From JAEZAA01 sp964514485 (GTDB lineage: Bacteria; Pseudomonadota; Gammaproteobacteria; Pseudomonadales; Oleiphilaceae): a DNA stretch of 64,000 nucleotides. How positions within the stretch are numbered: the first letter of the stretch is position 1; the number at the start of each line of letters is the position of its first letter. Below the pieces are notes generated by a model, which did not search any database, had not been told where the DNA came from, and saw only the letters and a program-made list of their open reading frames with translations. The position numbers were made by a program, and so were the translations under genes. The stretch lies in NCBI GenBank assembly GCA_964514485.1, contig CAZEWG010000012.1, positions 1 through 64,000 of the forward strand. Reading direction: 5' to 3'. Positions 16,509 to 24,134 of the stretch are shown here, in pieces.

Positions 16509-18329
16509 ATGTCAGTAGAGCAACATCCCGAAACTTTCGACAATCTTGGCCTTGCCCCTGCAATTTTGCAGGCAGTGAAAGATGTCGGTTACGAATCCCC
16601 CTCCCCCATTCAGGCGCAGAGTATCCCCGCGCTGTTAAGCGGCCGGGACCTGCTGGGTCAGGCCCAAACCGGTACCGGCAAAACCGCGGCTTTCGCCCTT
16701 CCGCTGCTGAGCCGCATGGATATCTCCCGTAAAGAGCCTCAGTTACTGGTGCTGGCACCAACCCGTGAGCTGGCCATTCAGGTGGCTGAAGCCTTCCAAG
16801 CCTATGCCCGCCACTTGCCCGACTTCCAGGTCGCGCCGATCTACGGTGGTCAGGATTTCCGCCCCCAGCTGCGCCAACTCAAGCGCGGTGCCCAGGTGAT
16901 TGTGGGTACCCCCGGTCGGATTATGGATCACATGCGTCGTGGCACCCTGGACCTGAGCAGCCTGTCTGCCCTGGTTCTGGACGAGGCGGATGAGATGCTG
17001 AAAATGGGCTTTGTGGACGATATCCAATGGATTCTCGACAACTCCCCCAGCGAGCGCCAACTGGCCCTGTTCTCCGCCACCATGCCGCCAGCGATTCGGG
17101 ACATTGCCCGCCGTCACTTGCGTGATCCGGCCGAGATCAAGATCCAGTCCAAGACCAGCACGGTGGAAACCATCCAGCAACGGGTTTGCTTTATCAGCAA
17201 CAACCAGAAGCTGGATGCGCTGACCCGGATTCTGGAAGCCGAAGACTTCGACGGCATGATCATCTTTGCCCGCACCAAAAACGCAACCGCGGAGCTGGCT
17301 GAGAAACTGGAAGCCCGTGGCTTTTCCGCTGCCGCCCTCAACGGCGATATGAACCAGCAACTGCGCGAGCGGACCATTGATCGGCTCAAGAACCGCAAGC
17401 TGGACATTATCGTGGCCACCGACGTTGCCGCCCGGGGTATTGACGTGGAGCGGGTCAGCCACGTGGTGAACTACGACATTCCTTATGACACCGAGGCTTA
17501 CGTTCACCGGATCGGCCGTACCGGCCGTGCTGGCAGAACCGGTGTCGCCATTCTGTTCGTGACGCCTCGTGAGCGGCATATGCTGCGCAGCATCGAGAAG
17601 GCCACCCGCCATCCCATCGAGCAGATGCAGATTCCATCCGCCCAGACGGTGACCGAGCGCCGGATCGACCAATTCAAGTCCCAGGTTGCCGAAGTGCTGG
17701 CCAACCAGGAGCTGGATTTCTTCCAGAACGTGCTGGAGCGCCTGGTATCCGAGCTGGAAACCGATGTGCAGTCCGTGGCGGCCGCCCTCACCTATCTGTC
17801 TCAGAAACAACAGCCGTTTGTTGTGGAAGAGATGAAGTTTCGCGAAGAGCGCCCCATGCGCGAGCGGGACAGCCGTGGCCATGACCGTGACCGGGATTTC
17901 GAAGATCGCCCGCGCCGCCGTACCAAGCAGTTGCCGGAAATCGAGCCCGGCATGAAGCGCTACCGGATCGAAGTAGGCTATGCCCACCAGGTTTCTCCGC
18001 GGGAGATTGTTGGTGCCATTGCCAATGAAGCCGGCATTGAAGGCAAGCATATCGGCCAGATCACCATTTTTGATGACTTCACCACCGTGGACCTGCCGGA
18101 TGGGATGCCGAAAGACATCTATCACCATTTGCAAAAAACCCGGGTGAAGGGCCAACCCATGCGGATCTCTGAATTCGATGGCGAGATTCCTCCCCAGGCC
18201 GGCCGCCCGCCCCGCAGTGGCGCACGTGGCCCGGGACGCCCGGAAGGTGGCCGTCCGGCTCGCCCTGGCTCGCGGGATCGCTATGGCGATGCGCCGCCCC
18301 GCAAGCGCCGTCCTCGTAGCGACGATTAA
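16509..18329 (+). CDS. deaD: Cold-shock DEAD-box RNA helicase DeaD/CsdA
   Basis: A 606-residue DEAD-box helicase of the DeaD/CsdA type, involved in ribosome assembly and mRNA unwinding, especially in the cold. Motifs in order: Q motif (SPIQAQSIP, 32-40), Walker A A-Q-T-G-T-G-K-T (52-59), PTREL, DEAD (158-161), SAT, ARG-x-D and HRIGRTGRAG. A DeaD-specific dimerisation region (about 370-435) is followed by a charged Arg/Asp stretch, a DbpA-type RNA-binding domain (about 478-555) and a disordered Arg/Gly/Pro-rich tail. ppnP follows 32 bases later, with the shared terminator beyond it. Confidence 0.94.
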   Translation: MSVEQHPETFDNLGLAPAILQAVKDVGYESPSPIQAQSIPALLSGRDLLGQAQTGTGKTAAFALPLLSRMDISRKEPQLLVLAPTRELAIQVAEAFQAYARHLPDFQVAPIYGGQDFRPQLRQLKRGAQVIVGTPGRIMDHMRRGTLDLSSLSALVLDEADEMLKMGFVDDIQWILDNSPSERQLALFSATMPPAIRDIARRHLRDPAEIKIQSKTSTVETIQQRVCFISNNQKLDALTRILEAEDFDGMIIFARTKNATAELAEKLEARGFSAAALNGDMNQQLRERTIDRLKNRKLDIIVATDVAARGIDVERVSHVVNYDIPYDTEAYVHRIGRTGRAGRTGVAILFVTPRERHMLRSIEKATRHPIEQMQIPSAQTVTERRIDQFKSQVAEVLANQELDFFQNVLERLVSELETDVQSVAAALTYLSQKQQPFVVEEMKFREERPMRERDSRGHDRDRDFEDRPRRRTKQLPEIEPGMKRYRIEVGYAHQVSPREIVGAIANEAGIEGKHIGQITIFDDFTTVDLPDGMPKDIYHHLQKTRVKGQPMRISEFDGEIPPQAGRPPRSGARGPGRPEGGRPARPGSRDRYGDAPPRKRRPRSDD

Positions 18330-18361
18330 GCAACCTCATCAGTAACTTAGAGAAGAAAAAC

Positions 18362-18643
18362 ATGTTCAAGACTAATGAGTATTTTGGTGGCAACGTTGTC
18401 TCCATTGCTTTCCAGACCCAGTCACTGCCGGCGACTGTCGGCGTGATGGCGGCCGGAGACTACGAGTTCGGCACTTCCCAGCGGGAGACCATGAAGGTCA
18501 TCAGCGGCAAGCTGGAAGTCAAACTGCCGGGCAGTGACAGCTGGACCTCCTACGGCGAAGGCGAAAGCTTTATCGTGGAAGCCAACCAGAAGTTTCAGGT
18601 GAAAGTGGAGTCCGACACTTCCTACCTGTGCCTGTACGGCTAG
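18362..18643 (+). CDS. ppnP: Pyrimidine/purine nucleoside phosphorylase PpnP
   Basis: A 93-residue single-domain cupin of the PpnP (YaiE, DUF1255) family, which phosphorolyses several purine and pyrimidine nucleosides to base and ribose 1-phosphate. The length matches the family. Landmarks are the opening F-K-T-N-E-Y-F-G-G-N-V, then P-A-T-V-G-V-M-A-A-G-D-Y-E-F-G-T, E-T-M-K-V-I-S-G and the C-terminal Y-L-C-L-Y-G. AGAAGAAAAAC precedes the ATG. It sits 32 bases after deaD and before a strong terminator, suggesting one transcript linking an RNA helicase with nucleoside salvage. Confidence 0.92.
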   Translation: MFKTNEYFGGNVVSIAFQTQSLPATVGVMAAGDYEFGTSQRETMKVISGKLEVKLPGSDSWTSYGEGESFIVEANQKFQVKVESDTSYLCLYG

Positions 18644-18663
18644 AAGCGGAGGTTTAGACCTCA

Positions 18664-18687
18664 CGAGACTTCCTTCGGGAAGTCTCG
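18664..18687 (+). terminator. Intrinsic terminator after ppnP
   Basis: A perfect ten-base-pair stem, CGAGACTTCC (18664-18673) with GGAAGTCTCG (18678-18687), is capped by a stable TTCG tetraloop. A pyrimidine-rich run containing four Ts follows after about 14 bases. It ends the deaD-ppnP transcript. Confidence 0.75.
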
Positions 18688-18742
18688 ATCTCCTCCCTCT
18701 TTTCCCTCCCTCAAAAAAATTGGCTTCTGCCAAAACAGCTTC

Positions 18743-18771
18743 TTGACAATCATGATGGCTGTGTCAAATTA
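18743..18771 (+). promoter_or_regulatory. Putative sigma-70 promoter of the ATP-grasp gene
   Basis: A perfect -35 TTGACA (18743-18748) is followed 16 bases later by CAAATT (18765-18770), a weak -10. Transcription would start near 18778, giving a leader of about 90 bases before the ATG at 18870. The preceding terminator supports an independent promoter here. Confidence 0.45.
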
Positions 18772-18869
18772 GCGCGTCGCTTGCGCTGGCTCCTTGCCCA
18801 CTCCTTCCTGCGTAACGGCACTGGTCACACTGTTCTCCGGTTCTGCTTGTCTGAGAGTTGGAATGTCCC

Positions 18870-19679
18870 ATGCGTGTTGTATCTTTCGATGCGTTCCGTA
18901 CCCTGCGCCTGCCTTCTGTTACCTATATTAAACCCAGCCATTTTCACCAAAAGCTTAGCCTGATCGAGTCGGCTGACTGGGTGCTGTTTCCGGAGTATTG
19001 GCAGGTCAACAGCCTGCATTACGCCATGCACAAGAAAATCTTTCCCAGCCTTGCCAGCTATCATCTGGGCCATAACAAGGTGGAAATGACCCGCGCCTTT
19101 CAGACTCTCTGCCCGGCCCATGTGCCCTACACCCTGATTCTGGCCAACATCGATCAGAACCAGGAAAGCGTTCTGGAACAGCTGGACTTTCCCTTTGTCG
19201 CCAAGGAGATCAAGAACTCCCGTGGCAACGGCGTGTTCCTAATTGAGAACCACACGGACTGGCGGCACTACTGCCAACAGAACGAGGTGCTCTATGTTCA
19301 GGAGTACTTGCCGATCCAGCAGGATATGCGACTGGTGGTGATCGGTCGCAAGGTGGTGGCGGGCTATTGGCGACGCCAACCGGAAGGTGGCTTCCACAAC
19401 AACGTGGCCAAGGGCGCGGAGATCAGTTTTGACCCCATCCCCGATGCTGCAATCGAGCTGGTCACCCGGGTAGCCCAGCACCTCAACATCAACCATGCCG
19501 GATTCGACGTGGCCCAGGTCGGCAACCATTTCTATCTGTTTGAGTTCAACCGCCTGTTCGGCAACCAAGGTCTGGTGGAACAAGGTGTTCGACTCGATCT
19601 GGCGATTTGGGAATATCTGCTGGCGGAGCAAGATCCCCCCAGCCAGCCGCCTTTGGGTCAGCATCCTCAGGCTGTCTAG
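18870..19679 (+). CDS. RimK-like ATP-grasp protein
   Basis: A 269-residue protein with an ATP-grasp fold resembling RimK-type ligases, which join an amino acid or peptide to a carboxylate using ATP. Visible parts are an N-terminal pre-ATP-grasp region, F-V-A-K-E-I-K-N-S-R-G-N-G-V-F (ATP-contacting lysine and glycine loop), Y-V-Q-E-Y-L-P and D-M-R-L-V-V-I-G, then G-F-H-N-N-V-A-K-G-A with metal/ATP residues, and F-E-F-N-R-L-F-G. No biosynthetic partner is adjacent, so the substrate is unknown. The ATG at 18870 is preferred over an upstream in-frame TTG at 18858. Confidence 0.75.
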   Translation: MRVVSFDAFRTLRLPSVTYIKPSHFHQKLSLIESADWVLFPEYWQVNSLHYAMHKKIFPSLASYHLGHNKVEMTRAFQTLCPAHVPYTLILANIDQNQESVLEQLDFPFVAKEIKNSRGNGVFLIENHTDWRHYCQQNEVLYVQEYLPIQQDMRLVVIGRKVVAGYWRRQPEGGFHNNVAKGAEISFDPIPDAAIELVTRVAQHLNINHAGFDVAQVGNHFYLFEFNRLFGNQGLVEQGVRLDLAIWEYLLAEQDPPSQPPLGQHPQAV

Positions 19680-19710
19680 GGATCGCCCCTCATCATCGTC
19701 CGTGAACCAA

Positions 19711-19729
19711 CCCGGGCCCTGCCCCCGGG
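19711..19729 (+). terminator. Weak GC-rich hairpin after ATP-grasp gene
   Basis: CCCGGG (19711-19716) and CCCGGG (19724-19729) form a six-base-pair stem with a seven-base loop, 31 bases after the stop. No T run follows. Confidence 0.3.
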
Positions 19730-19852
19730 CCTGCCCTTGTGAGCGAAGGCTTATTGCTCATCCCGCTCAGAGACCGGATAATCGCCCTAACCGGGCTGTT
19801 TTCTCGGACTCACCGACAGCCGGCCCACCCAGGAATAAAAGGAAGAATTCTC

Positions 19853-20881
19853 ATGCGTGTTCTGGTTACTGGAGCAAACGGACATATTGGCGCCCACGTG
19901 GTCAGGGCTTTGTTGGACGACGGCCATGAGGTAAAGGCCTTCATGCGTGAAGGCTGTGATCAGCGTGGCTTGGCGGGGTTGGTCTTCGAACCCGTCTATG
20001 GCGATGTGATGGATGCCGCCAGCCTTGAAAAAGCGGTTGTAGGTTGCGATGCGGTGATCCATCTGGCGGCCGTGTATAAGACGATTGCCAACACCGCCGA
20101 AGAGATCGTCGCACCGGCCATCCAGGGCGCCGAGAACCTCTATCGTGCGGCTCACAAGGCCGGCGTTCAGCGTATCGTCTATACCAGCTCGGTGGCCTCC
20201 GTCGGGTTCTCCTATGATCCCACGGCCCTGCGCACGGGCAATGACTGGAACGACGATCCCCACAACCCCTATTACATCGCCAAGACCCGCAGCGAACAGG
20301 CCGCCCAACGGCTGGCGCGGGAAACCGGTATTCATACCGTCGTGATTTGCCCCGCGATTGTCTTGGGGCCGCTGGATTATCGGATTACGCCTTCCAACCA
20401 ACTGGTCATGGACTGGCTGAACGGCACCGGCCAAACCTATCGGGGCGGCCTGAGCCTGGTGGATGTGCGGGATGTTGCCCGGGCGCACGTGGCGGCGCTC
20501 CAGGCTGGTGAGAACTGTCGGCGCTATATTGTGGGTGGTGACAATATCCGGGTCCGCGACATCGGTGAACTGTTGGCCAGCCTCACCGGTTTCCGGCCCA
20601 TGCATCTGCCCTTCAACCGAACGCTGACCCTACTCACGGCCCGAATCGTGGAAACGGTCTGCCGCACCTTAAAGATCACCCCGCCGTTCACCTACGATCT
20701 CGTCTATGAAGTGGCGGATCGTTATGCCTGGTATGACTGCCGGGAAACCTACGAAACCTTCGGCTTTACCCCAAAAGGCGCGGAAGAAGTCCTGAAAGGC
20801 AGTGTGGAATGGTTAATCAGCCAAGGCAAAATCCGTAACCGCCGCGCCCAGTCCATTCAGCCCAAGCGCTCCGCTCCCTAA
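19853..20881 (+). CDS. Extended SDR, NAD-dependent epimerase/dehydratase-like
   Basis: A 342-residue extended short-chain dehydrogenase. The dinucleotide site is G-A-N-G-H-I-G (7-13), with T-S-S-V-A (111-115) and the catalytic Y-x3-K pair Y140/K144. It resembles the group annotated as dihydroflavonol reductase-like or hopanoid-associated epimerase (HpnA-like), but no hopanoid genes are nearby and the substrate cannot be assigned. The frame is open from 19739; the ATG at 19853 is preceded by AAAGGAAG and places the Rossmann strand at the N-terminus as usual. Transcribed alone or with the ATP-grasp gene 173 bases upstream. Confidence 0.8.
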   Translation: MRVLVTGANGHIGAHVVRALLDDGHEVKAFMREGCDQRGLAGLVFEPVYGDVMDAASLEKAVVGCDAVIHLAAVYKTIANTAEEIVAPAIQGAENLYRAAHKAGVQRIVYTSSVASVGFSYDPTALRTGNDWNDDPHNPYYIAKTRSEQAAQRLARETGIHTVVICPAIVLGPLDYRITPSNQLVMDWLNGTGQTYRGGLSLVDVRDVARAHVAALQAGENCRRYIVGGDNIRVRDIGELLASLTGFRPMHLPFNRTLTLLTARIVETVCRTLKITPPFTYDLVYEVADRYAWYDCRETYETFGFTPKGAEEVLKGSVEWLISQGKIRNRRAQSIQPKRSAP

Positions 20882-21195
20882 CCCTACGCGCTCGGTTGAC
20901 TGTGCGCACCTCAACACTGGGCCAGAAGCTTTCTTGAGCAGAGCCCCCAAACCGGCTGGCTCTTGCCGCTAGGCTGATCGCCTATCGGCAAGCTTCCTCT
21001 GCCAGAAATAACTCTGACCCCACTCTGTATCATTAGTCTTTAACAGCCTGATTCGTGGAAGGCTCAACGCCGACAACTTGACCGCACGGCCACGCATAGT
21101 CATGCAACGACTGCTAGGCTCGTCTCCCCTGGCGTTGGGATGGCCCGTACAGACTCCGTTGAAACTGGTTCAGAGACACAACCCCGGAGGATTCT
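20882..21195 (+). other. 314-base gap: hairpin plus possible repeat relic
   Basis: No gene was found. It contains the interrupted hairpin at 20962-20992 and the string AATAACTCTGACCCC at 21007-21021, which resembles sequences I associate with REP-type elements mobilised by TnpA-REP transposases. The Hsp31-like gene at 21196 has GGAGGA eight bases before its ATG, so its promoter lies in the right half. Confidence 0.4.
20962..20992 (+). terminator. Interrupted hairpin after extended SDR
   Basis: CTTGCCG (20962-20968) pairs with CGGCAAG (20986-20992); after a two-by-two internal loop, AGGC (20971-20974) pairs with GCCT (20980-20983) around a five-base loop. The 3' flank is pyrimidine-rich (CTTCCTCT). 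Probable transcript end for the SDR gene 81 bases upstream. Confidence 0.4.
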
Positions 21196-21915
21196 ATGTA
21201 CCATCATGTTCTTTTCGTACTGACCGGACACGGTGAACTGGGCCACACCGGGCGCAAGACCGGCTGGCACTGCTCCGAGGTCAGCCATCCCTATAAGATT
21301 CTACGGGACGCCGGATGCGAGATTAGCTTCGCCAGCCCCGACGGTGGCCCCGTGCCCATGGACCCCAATAGCGAGGACAACAGCGACCCCATTAACGCTG
21401 AGTTTTGTCAAAACCCCATGGATCAAGCCGCCCTGTCCAACACCCTCGCCTCCCAAGAGATCCAGGCCGGGCAGTATGATGCCATCTACTTTGCCGGCGG
21501 TCATGGCACCATGTGGGACCTGCCGGACAACCCCCATCTACAGGAAGCCGCCCGCTATATTTATGAACGGGGCGGCGTGGTCGCCGCAATCTGCCATGGC
21601 CCGGCGGGGTTGCTCAATGTCCGCCTCAGTAACGGCAAGTTGCTGGTCGAGGGTAAAGAAATGACGTCGTTTTCCGACGATGAAGAGCGCTCTCTGAATC
21701 TGGATCAGGTGGTGCCCTTCCTGCTGGAAAGCGAATTAAGAAAACGTGGCGCCCGTTACAGCTGCGCGCCTAGAGGACAATCTCGGGTGGTGGCCAGTGA
21801 ACGTCTGGTCACCGGTCAAAATCCGGCCTCGGCCGATGAGCTGGCCCACACCCTGCTCAAACTCATGACCCAGCTGAAAACAGCCAGAAAGGAAAAAGCC
21901 ACTGCTGAAGCCTGA
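21196..21915 (+). CDS. DJ-1/PfpI superfamily Hsp31-like protein
   Basis: A 239-residue class I glutamine amidotransferase-like protein of the Hsp31 group. Members act as glutathione-independent glyoxalase III, protein deglycase or holding chaperone. The catalytic nucleophile is C133 in A-A-I-C-H-G-P-A-G-L, next to H134, and the partner acid is E28 in G-W-H-C-S-E-V-S-H-P-Y. Y-F-A-G-G-H-G-T-M-W-D-L (98-109) forms the oxyanion loop. No signal peptide. GGAGGA precedes the ATG. Monocistronic, ended by the hairpin at 21960. A detoxifying role against methylglyoxal is inferred, not shown. Confidence 0.85.
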   Translation: MYHHVLFVLTGHGELGHTGRKTGWHCSEVSHPYKILRDAGCEISFASPDGGPVPMDPNSEDNSDPINAEFCQNPMDQAALSNTLASQEIQAGQYDAIYFAGGHGTMWDLPDNPHLQEAARYIYERGGVVAAICHGPAGLLNVRLSNGKLLVEGKEMTSFSDDEERSLNLDQVVPFLLESELRKRGARYSCAPRGQSRVVASERLVTGQNPASADELAHTLLKLMTQLKTARKEKATAEA

Positions 21916-21959
21916 AAGACATCACTGGCTTCAGCCGGCTTTGGCATCTTCATAAAAAA

Positions 21960-21979
21960 GGCGCGGTATCTGCCGCGCC
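21960..21979. terminator. Bidirectional intrinsic terminator
   Basis: GGCGCGG (21960-21966) pairs with CCGCGCC (21973-21979) around a six-base loop. Six As precede it and TTTC follows, so it can work in both directions between the convergent Hsp31-like and chemoreceptor genes. Confidence 0.75.
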
Positions 21980-22006
21980 TTTCAATCATGCCGCTGCAAG
22001 GGCTGA

Positions 22007-23536
22007 TTAGACTTTCATCGCCTCAACCAGAGTCACCAGGCGCTGGGCCTGTTGCTTGATAGCCTCTCCACTCTGCAGCACCGCTCCGGCGTTCTCGGTG
22101 GTTTTCAAGGTATCTTCCCGGATCGCCTGCAAACCGCCGGAAATGGTTTCCGAAACCTGGCTTTGCTCTTCGGCCGCAGTGGCGATCATCAGATTCTTAT
22201 CCTTGATCTGCTCCACCACCTGACTGATTTCCTGTAACGCCACGGCCGCGTCTTCCGCCTTGTCCACACACTGAACGGTCATGCCACGACTAGACTCCAT
22301 GGACGAGGTGACCTGGGTCGCCACGCTCCGGATCTCTTCCACCACCTTATTGATGGCTTCGCTGGCCTCGCTGGCGTGATGGGCAAGATTCCGAACTTCT
22401 TCCGCAACCACCGCAAACCCACGCCCCACACTTCCGGCCCGAGCGGCCTCAATCGCAGCATTTAAGGCCAGCAGGTTGGTTTGATCAGAAATCGTCTGCA
22501 TTTGCCCGGTAGCCTGCTCAATACGCATACCGCTTTCATTGAGCCGTTCAATCAGATGAGAGGCCGCCAGAATCTGGTCACTTAGCTGCAGAATAGCGTT
22601 CTGGGTCTCTTGAACACTTAGGTTGCCCGCCTGGACTTTGGCGTTCGCCACTTCCGAAATCTCATGGGTGCCGGCAGCATTTTGTGCCACCTCATGAGCA
22701 GCACTGGTCATTTGCTGCATTGCGGTGGCAACTTGCTCGGTCTCTTCCTGCTGGCGAGTCATTTGCTGGTTGGTTTCACTGGCCGCCAGCATCAATTGAG
22801 CAACTTCCTGACTCAGGTGAGCCGCACTATCCCGAATACTACGCACCGTGTTCCGATAACCCGACTGCATCTGGTTGAACGCCTCGGACATCTGGCCAAT
22901 TTCATCCCGGCATTCAATGGCCACGTTCAAGGTCAGATCGTGCTCGTTTTGGACACGCAGCATCACCTCACGCAGCCGATTGATGTGATTTTCGATAAAC
23001 GAAATCAAAATCTGGGACACGGACAACAAGATCAGCATCAACACGGTCACCACAACCGCATAGGTGGAAGCCTGATACATGAAAGTACCCGCCAGGCTCG
23101 CGGTTTCCAGCTTCAGGCCCAGAATCAGGTCGTGCTCCTGAAGATAAAGACTGGAAATCCAGTAACCGGGAGTTTTCACATCCGTGAGTTGGGGCTCCAG
23201 CAACTCCAGAGCAATCTGGCTCTCCGTGCTGGTTTTCAAACGGCTCAAGAGGAGGTTGGGCACTCCCCGTGCGGCGGGCCCCCAGACTTGTCCGCTGGCC
23301 CGGTCGATGGCGAACCAGTCACCGCGAATCAGTCCTTCAATCTTATCTTTAGGGACCTGGGCCAGGACTTCGGCCCAAGACGCGGTACGGGTCCGGGCGT
23401 GTTCCGCATCCCGCTCCTGCACCGTCTGGGTATGGATGTGCATCGCACACAACACCAGGGCAAGGGCTATCGCGAAGGAGACGCTATTGACCAGCCAAAA
23501 CTTATACCGGAGACGAATATTAAGAAGCCACTGCAT
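22007..23536 (-). CDS. Methyl-accepting chemotaxis protein
   Basis: A 509-residue chemoreceptor. Order: membrane helix 1 (about 13-33), a periplasmic sensor region of about 120 residues without a domain I recognise, membrane helix 2 (about 157-180), HAMP (about 180-235), then a long coiled-coil signalling domain. The hairpin tip that contacts CheA/CheW is intact: ISDQTNLLALNAAIEAARAG, then G-R-G-F-A-V-V-A-E-E-V-R-N-L-A. No C-terminal CheR-binding pentapeptide is seen (it ends E-A-M-K-V). No chemotaxis genes adjoin it, and the ligand is unknown. Confidence 0.93.
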   Translation of the reverse strand: MQWLLNIRLRYKFWLVNSVSFAIALALVLCAMHIHTQTVQERDAEHARTRTASWAEVLAQVPKDKIEGLIRGDWFAIDRASGQVWGPAARGVPNLLLSRLKTSTESQIALELLEPQLTDVKTPGYWISSLYLQEHDLILGLKLETASLAGTFMYQASTYAVVVTVLMLILLSVSQILISFIENHINRLREVMLRVQNEHDLTLNVAIECRDEIGQMSEAFNQMQSGYRNTVRSIRDSAAHLSQEVAQLMLAASETNQQMTRQQEETEQVATAMQQMTSAAHEVAQNAAGTHEISEVANAKVQAGNLSVQETQNAILQLSDQILAASHLIERLNESGMRIEQATGQMQTISDQTNLLALNAAIEAARAGSVGRGFAVVAEEVRNLAHHASEASEAINKVVEEIRSVATQVTSSMESSRGMTVQCVDKAEDAAVALQEISQVVEQIKDKNLMIATAAEEQSQVSETISGGLQAIREDTLKTTENAGAVLQSGEAIKQQAQRLVTLVEAMKV

Positions 23537-23684
23537 AGTTACGACCTGCTTCGATAAATCTTAACGCCACAGTTTAACCCAGGCTGAGTAAATCTTCCGT
23601 ATCTAAACAGTGATCTTCTGCGATCAAATCAGGGGTAATCCCTTCTGCCACTAAGGGCGGCGCCACCGACCGCTCAAATCGTAA

Positions 23685-23700
23685 CCACAATATATAGTAT
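23685..23700. promoter_or_regulatory. Upstream NrdR-box-like palindrome
   Basis: CCACAATATATAGTAT matches the NrdR consensus acaCwAtATaTwGtgt at 14 of 16 positions, the best match in the region. It lies about 160 bases upstream of the proposed promoter and has no evident partner at three helical turns. Confidence 0.55.
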
Positions 23701-23854
23701 TCGTCCAACGTCTAAATTCTCGCCAACTTGGCCCGAAAGAGGCCTAGACGTAAGCAAACAACTTGTCAAGACCCGCCTTAGGAAAAGTCACAGCCTGTTC
23801 CGGCTTGATCATTGGTGGATCCTGACGTCAAGTCTAAAATTTCAATATCTCAAC

Positions 23855-23882
23855 TTCACATCACAGGATATGGTGTTATACT
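23855..23882 (+). promoter_or_regulatory. Proposed nrdJa promoter
   Basis: TTCACA (23855-23860), a 16-base spacer, then TATACT (23877-23882); each hexamer matches five of six consensus bases. The spacer is itself an NrdR-like box. Transcription would start near 23889, giving a leader of about 245 bases. Confidence 0.65.
23861..23876. promoter_or_regulatory. NrdR box 1, within the promoter spacer
   Basis: TCACAGGATATGGTGT matches 12 of 16 positions of the NrdR consensus and exactly fills the gap between the -35 and -10 hexamers. Binding here would block RNA polymerase. It pairs with the box at 23894-23909, 33 bases centre to centre, close to three helical turns and the arrangement known for NrdR. 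Confidence 0.6.
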
Positions 23883-23893
23883 TCTCCACCATT

Positions 23894-23909
23894 ACCACAT
23901 ATATGGTAT
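23894..23909. promoter_or_regulatory. NrdR box 2, just downstream of +1
   Basis: ACCACATATATGGTAT matches 11 of 16 consensus positions. It is placed about 5-20 bases after the expected transcription start, in phase with box 1. Confidence 0.5.
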
Positions 23910-23940
23910 CCCTAGCTCTTTTGACAGAAGTAGATACACG

Positions 23941-23970
23941 TTTGGGCCGGCTTATTAAAGCTGGCCCAAA
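23941..23970 (+). ncRNA. Strong hairpin in the nrdJa leader
   Basis: TTTGGGCCGGCTT (23941-23953) pairs with AAGCTGGCCCAAA (23958-23970) over 13 base pairs with a single G-U and an ATTA loop. Further 3' are hairpins CTTCGC/GCGAAG (24018-24035) and GGCGA/TCGCC (24037-24051). It is too structured to look accidental, and no T tract follows to make it a plain terminator. It does not match the cobalamin riboswitch core as far as I can tell. Confidence 0.5.
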
Positions 23971-24060
23971 TGCCCTTGGCAGTAAGGCTTTGTAAGTACG
24001 GGCCACCTTGGAGTCAGCTTCGCTCAGCCGCGAAGTGGCGATTTTCTCGCCAATGACCCA

Positions 24061-24076
24061 CCACAATATATTGGGG
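24061..24076. promoter_or_regulatory. Proximal NrdR-box-like site
   Basis: CCACAATATATTGGGG matches 13 of 16 consensus positions, 59 bases before the nrdJa start codon. It overlaps a TATATT (24067-24072) that could be the -10 of a second, weak promoter. Confidence 0.5.
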
Positions 24077-24134
24077 TTCTACCTCTAAGAGGTTGTTCCT
24101 TTCATGGGGTTCAGGAAGAAATTAAGAGGATGAC

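Larger units (their letters stand above)
23537..24134 (+). other. 598-base nrdJa regulatory region
   Basis: No supported protein gene. It contains four NrdR-box-like palindromes (23685-23700, 23861-23876, 23894-23909 and 24061-24076), one well-formed promoter (23855-23882) and a leader with hairpins at 23941-23970, 24018-24035 and 24037-24051. These are listed separately. A minus-strand frame at 23842-24066 overlaps all of these elements and is judged not coding. The left part (23537-23684) shows nothing. Confidence 0.6.

Noticed and set aside
16743..18155. A 470-codon frame antisense to deaD
   Set aside because: It is the complement of a well-conserved helicase gene; its translation is low-complexity and lacks any recognisable motif, as expected for a GC-rich shadow frame.
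23842..24066. A 74-codon minus-strand frame upstream of nrdJa
   Set aside because: It overlaps the promoter, the paired NrdR boxes and three hairpins, and has no family resemblance. Regulatory sequence explains the region better.
23927..24134. Cobalamin riboswitch before nrdJa
   Set aside because: The GCCACC and GGAGTCAGC strings recall parts of it, but the conserved core order and B12 box are not present as far as I can see.
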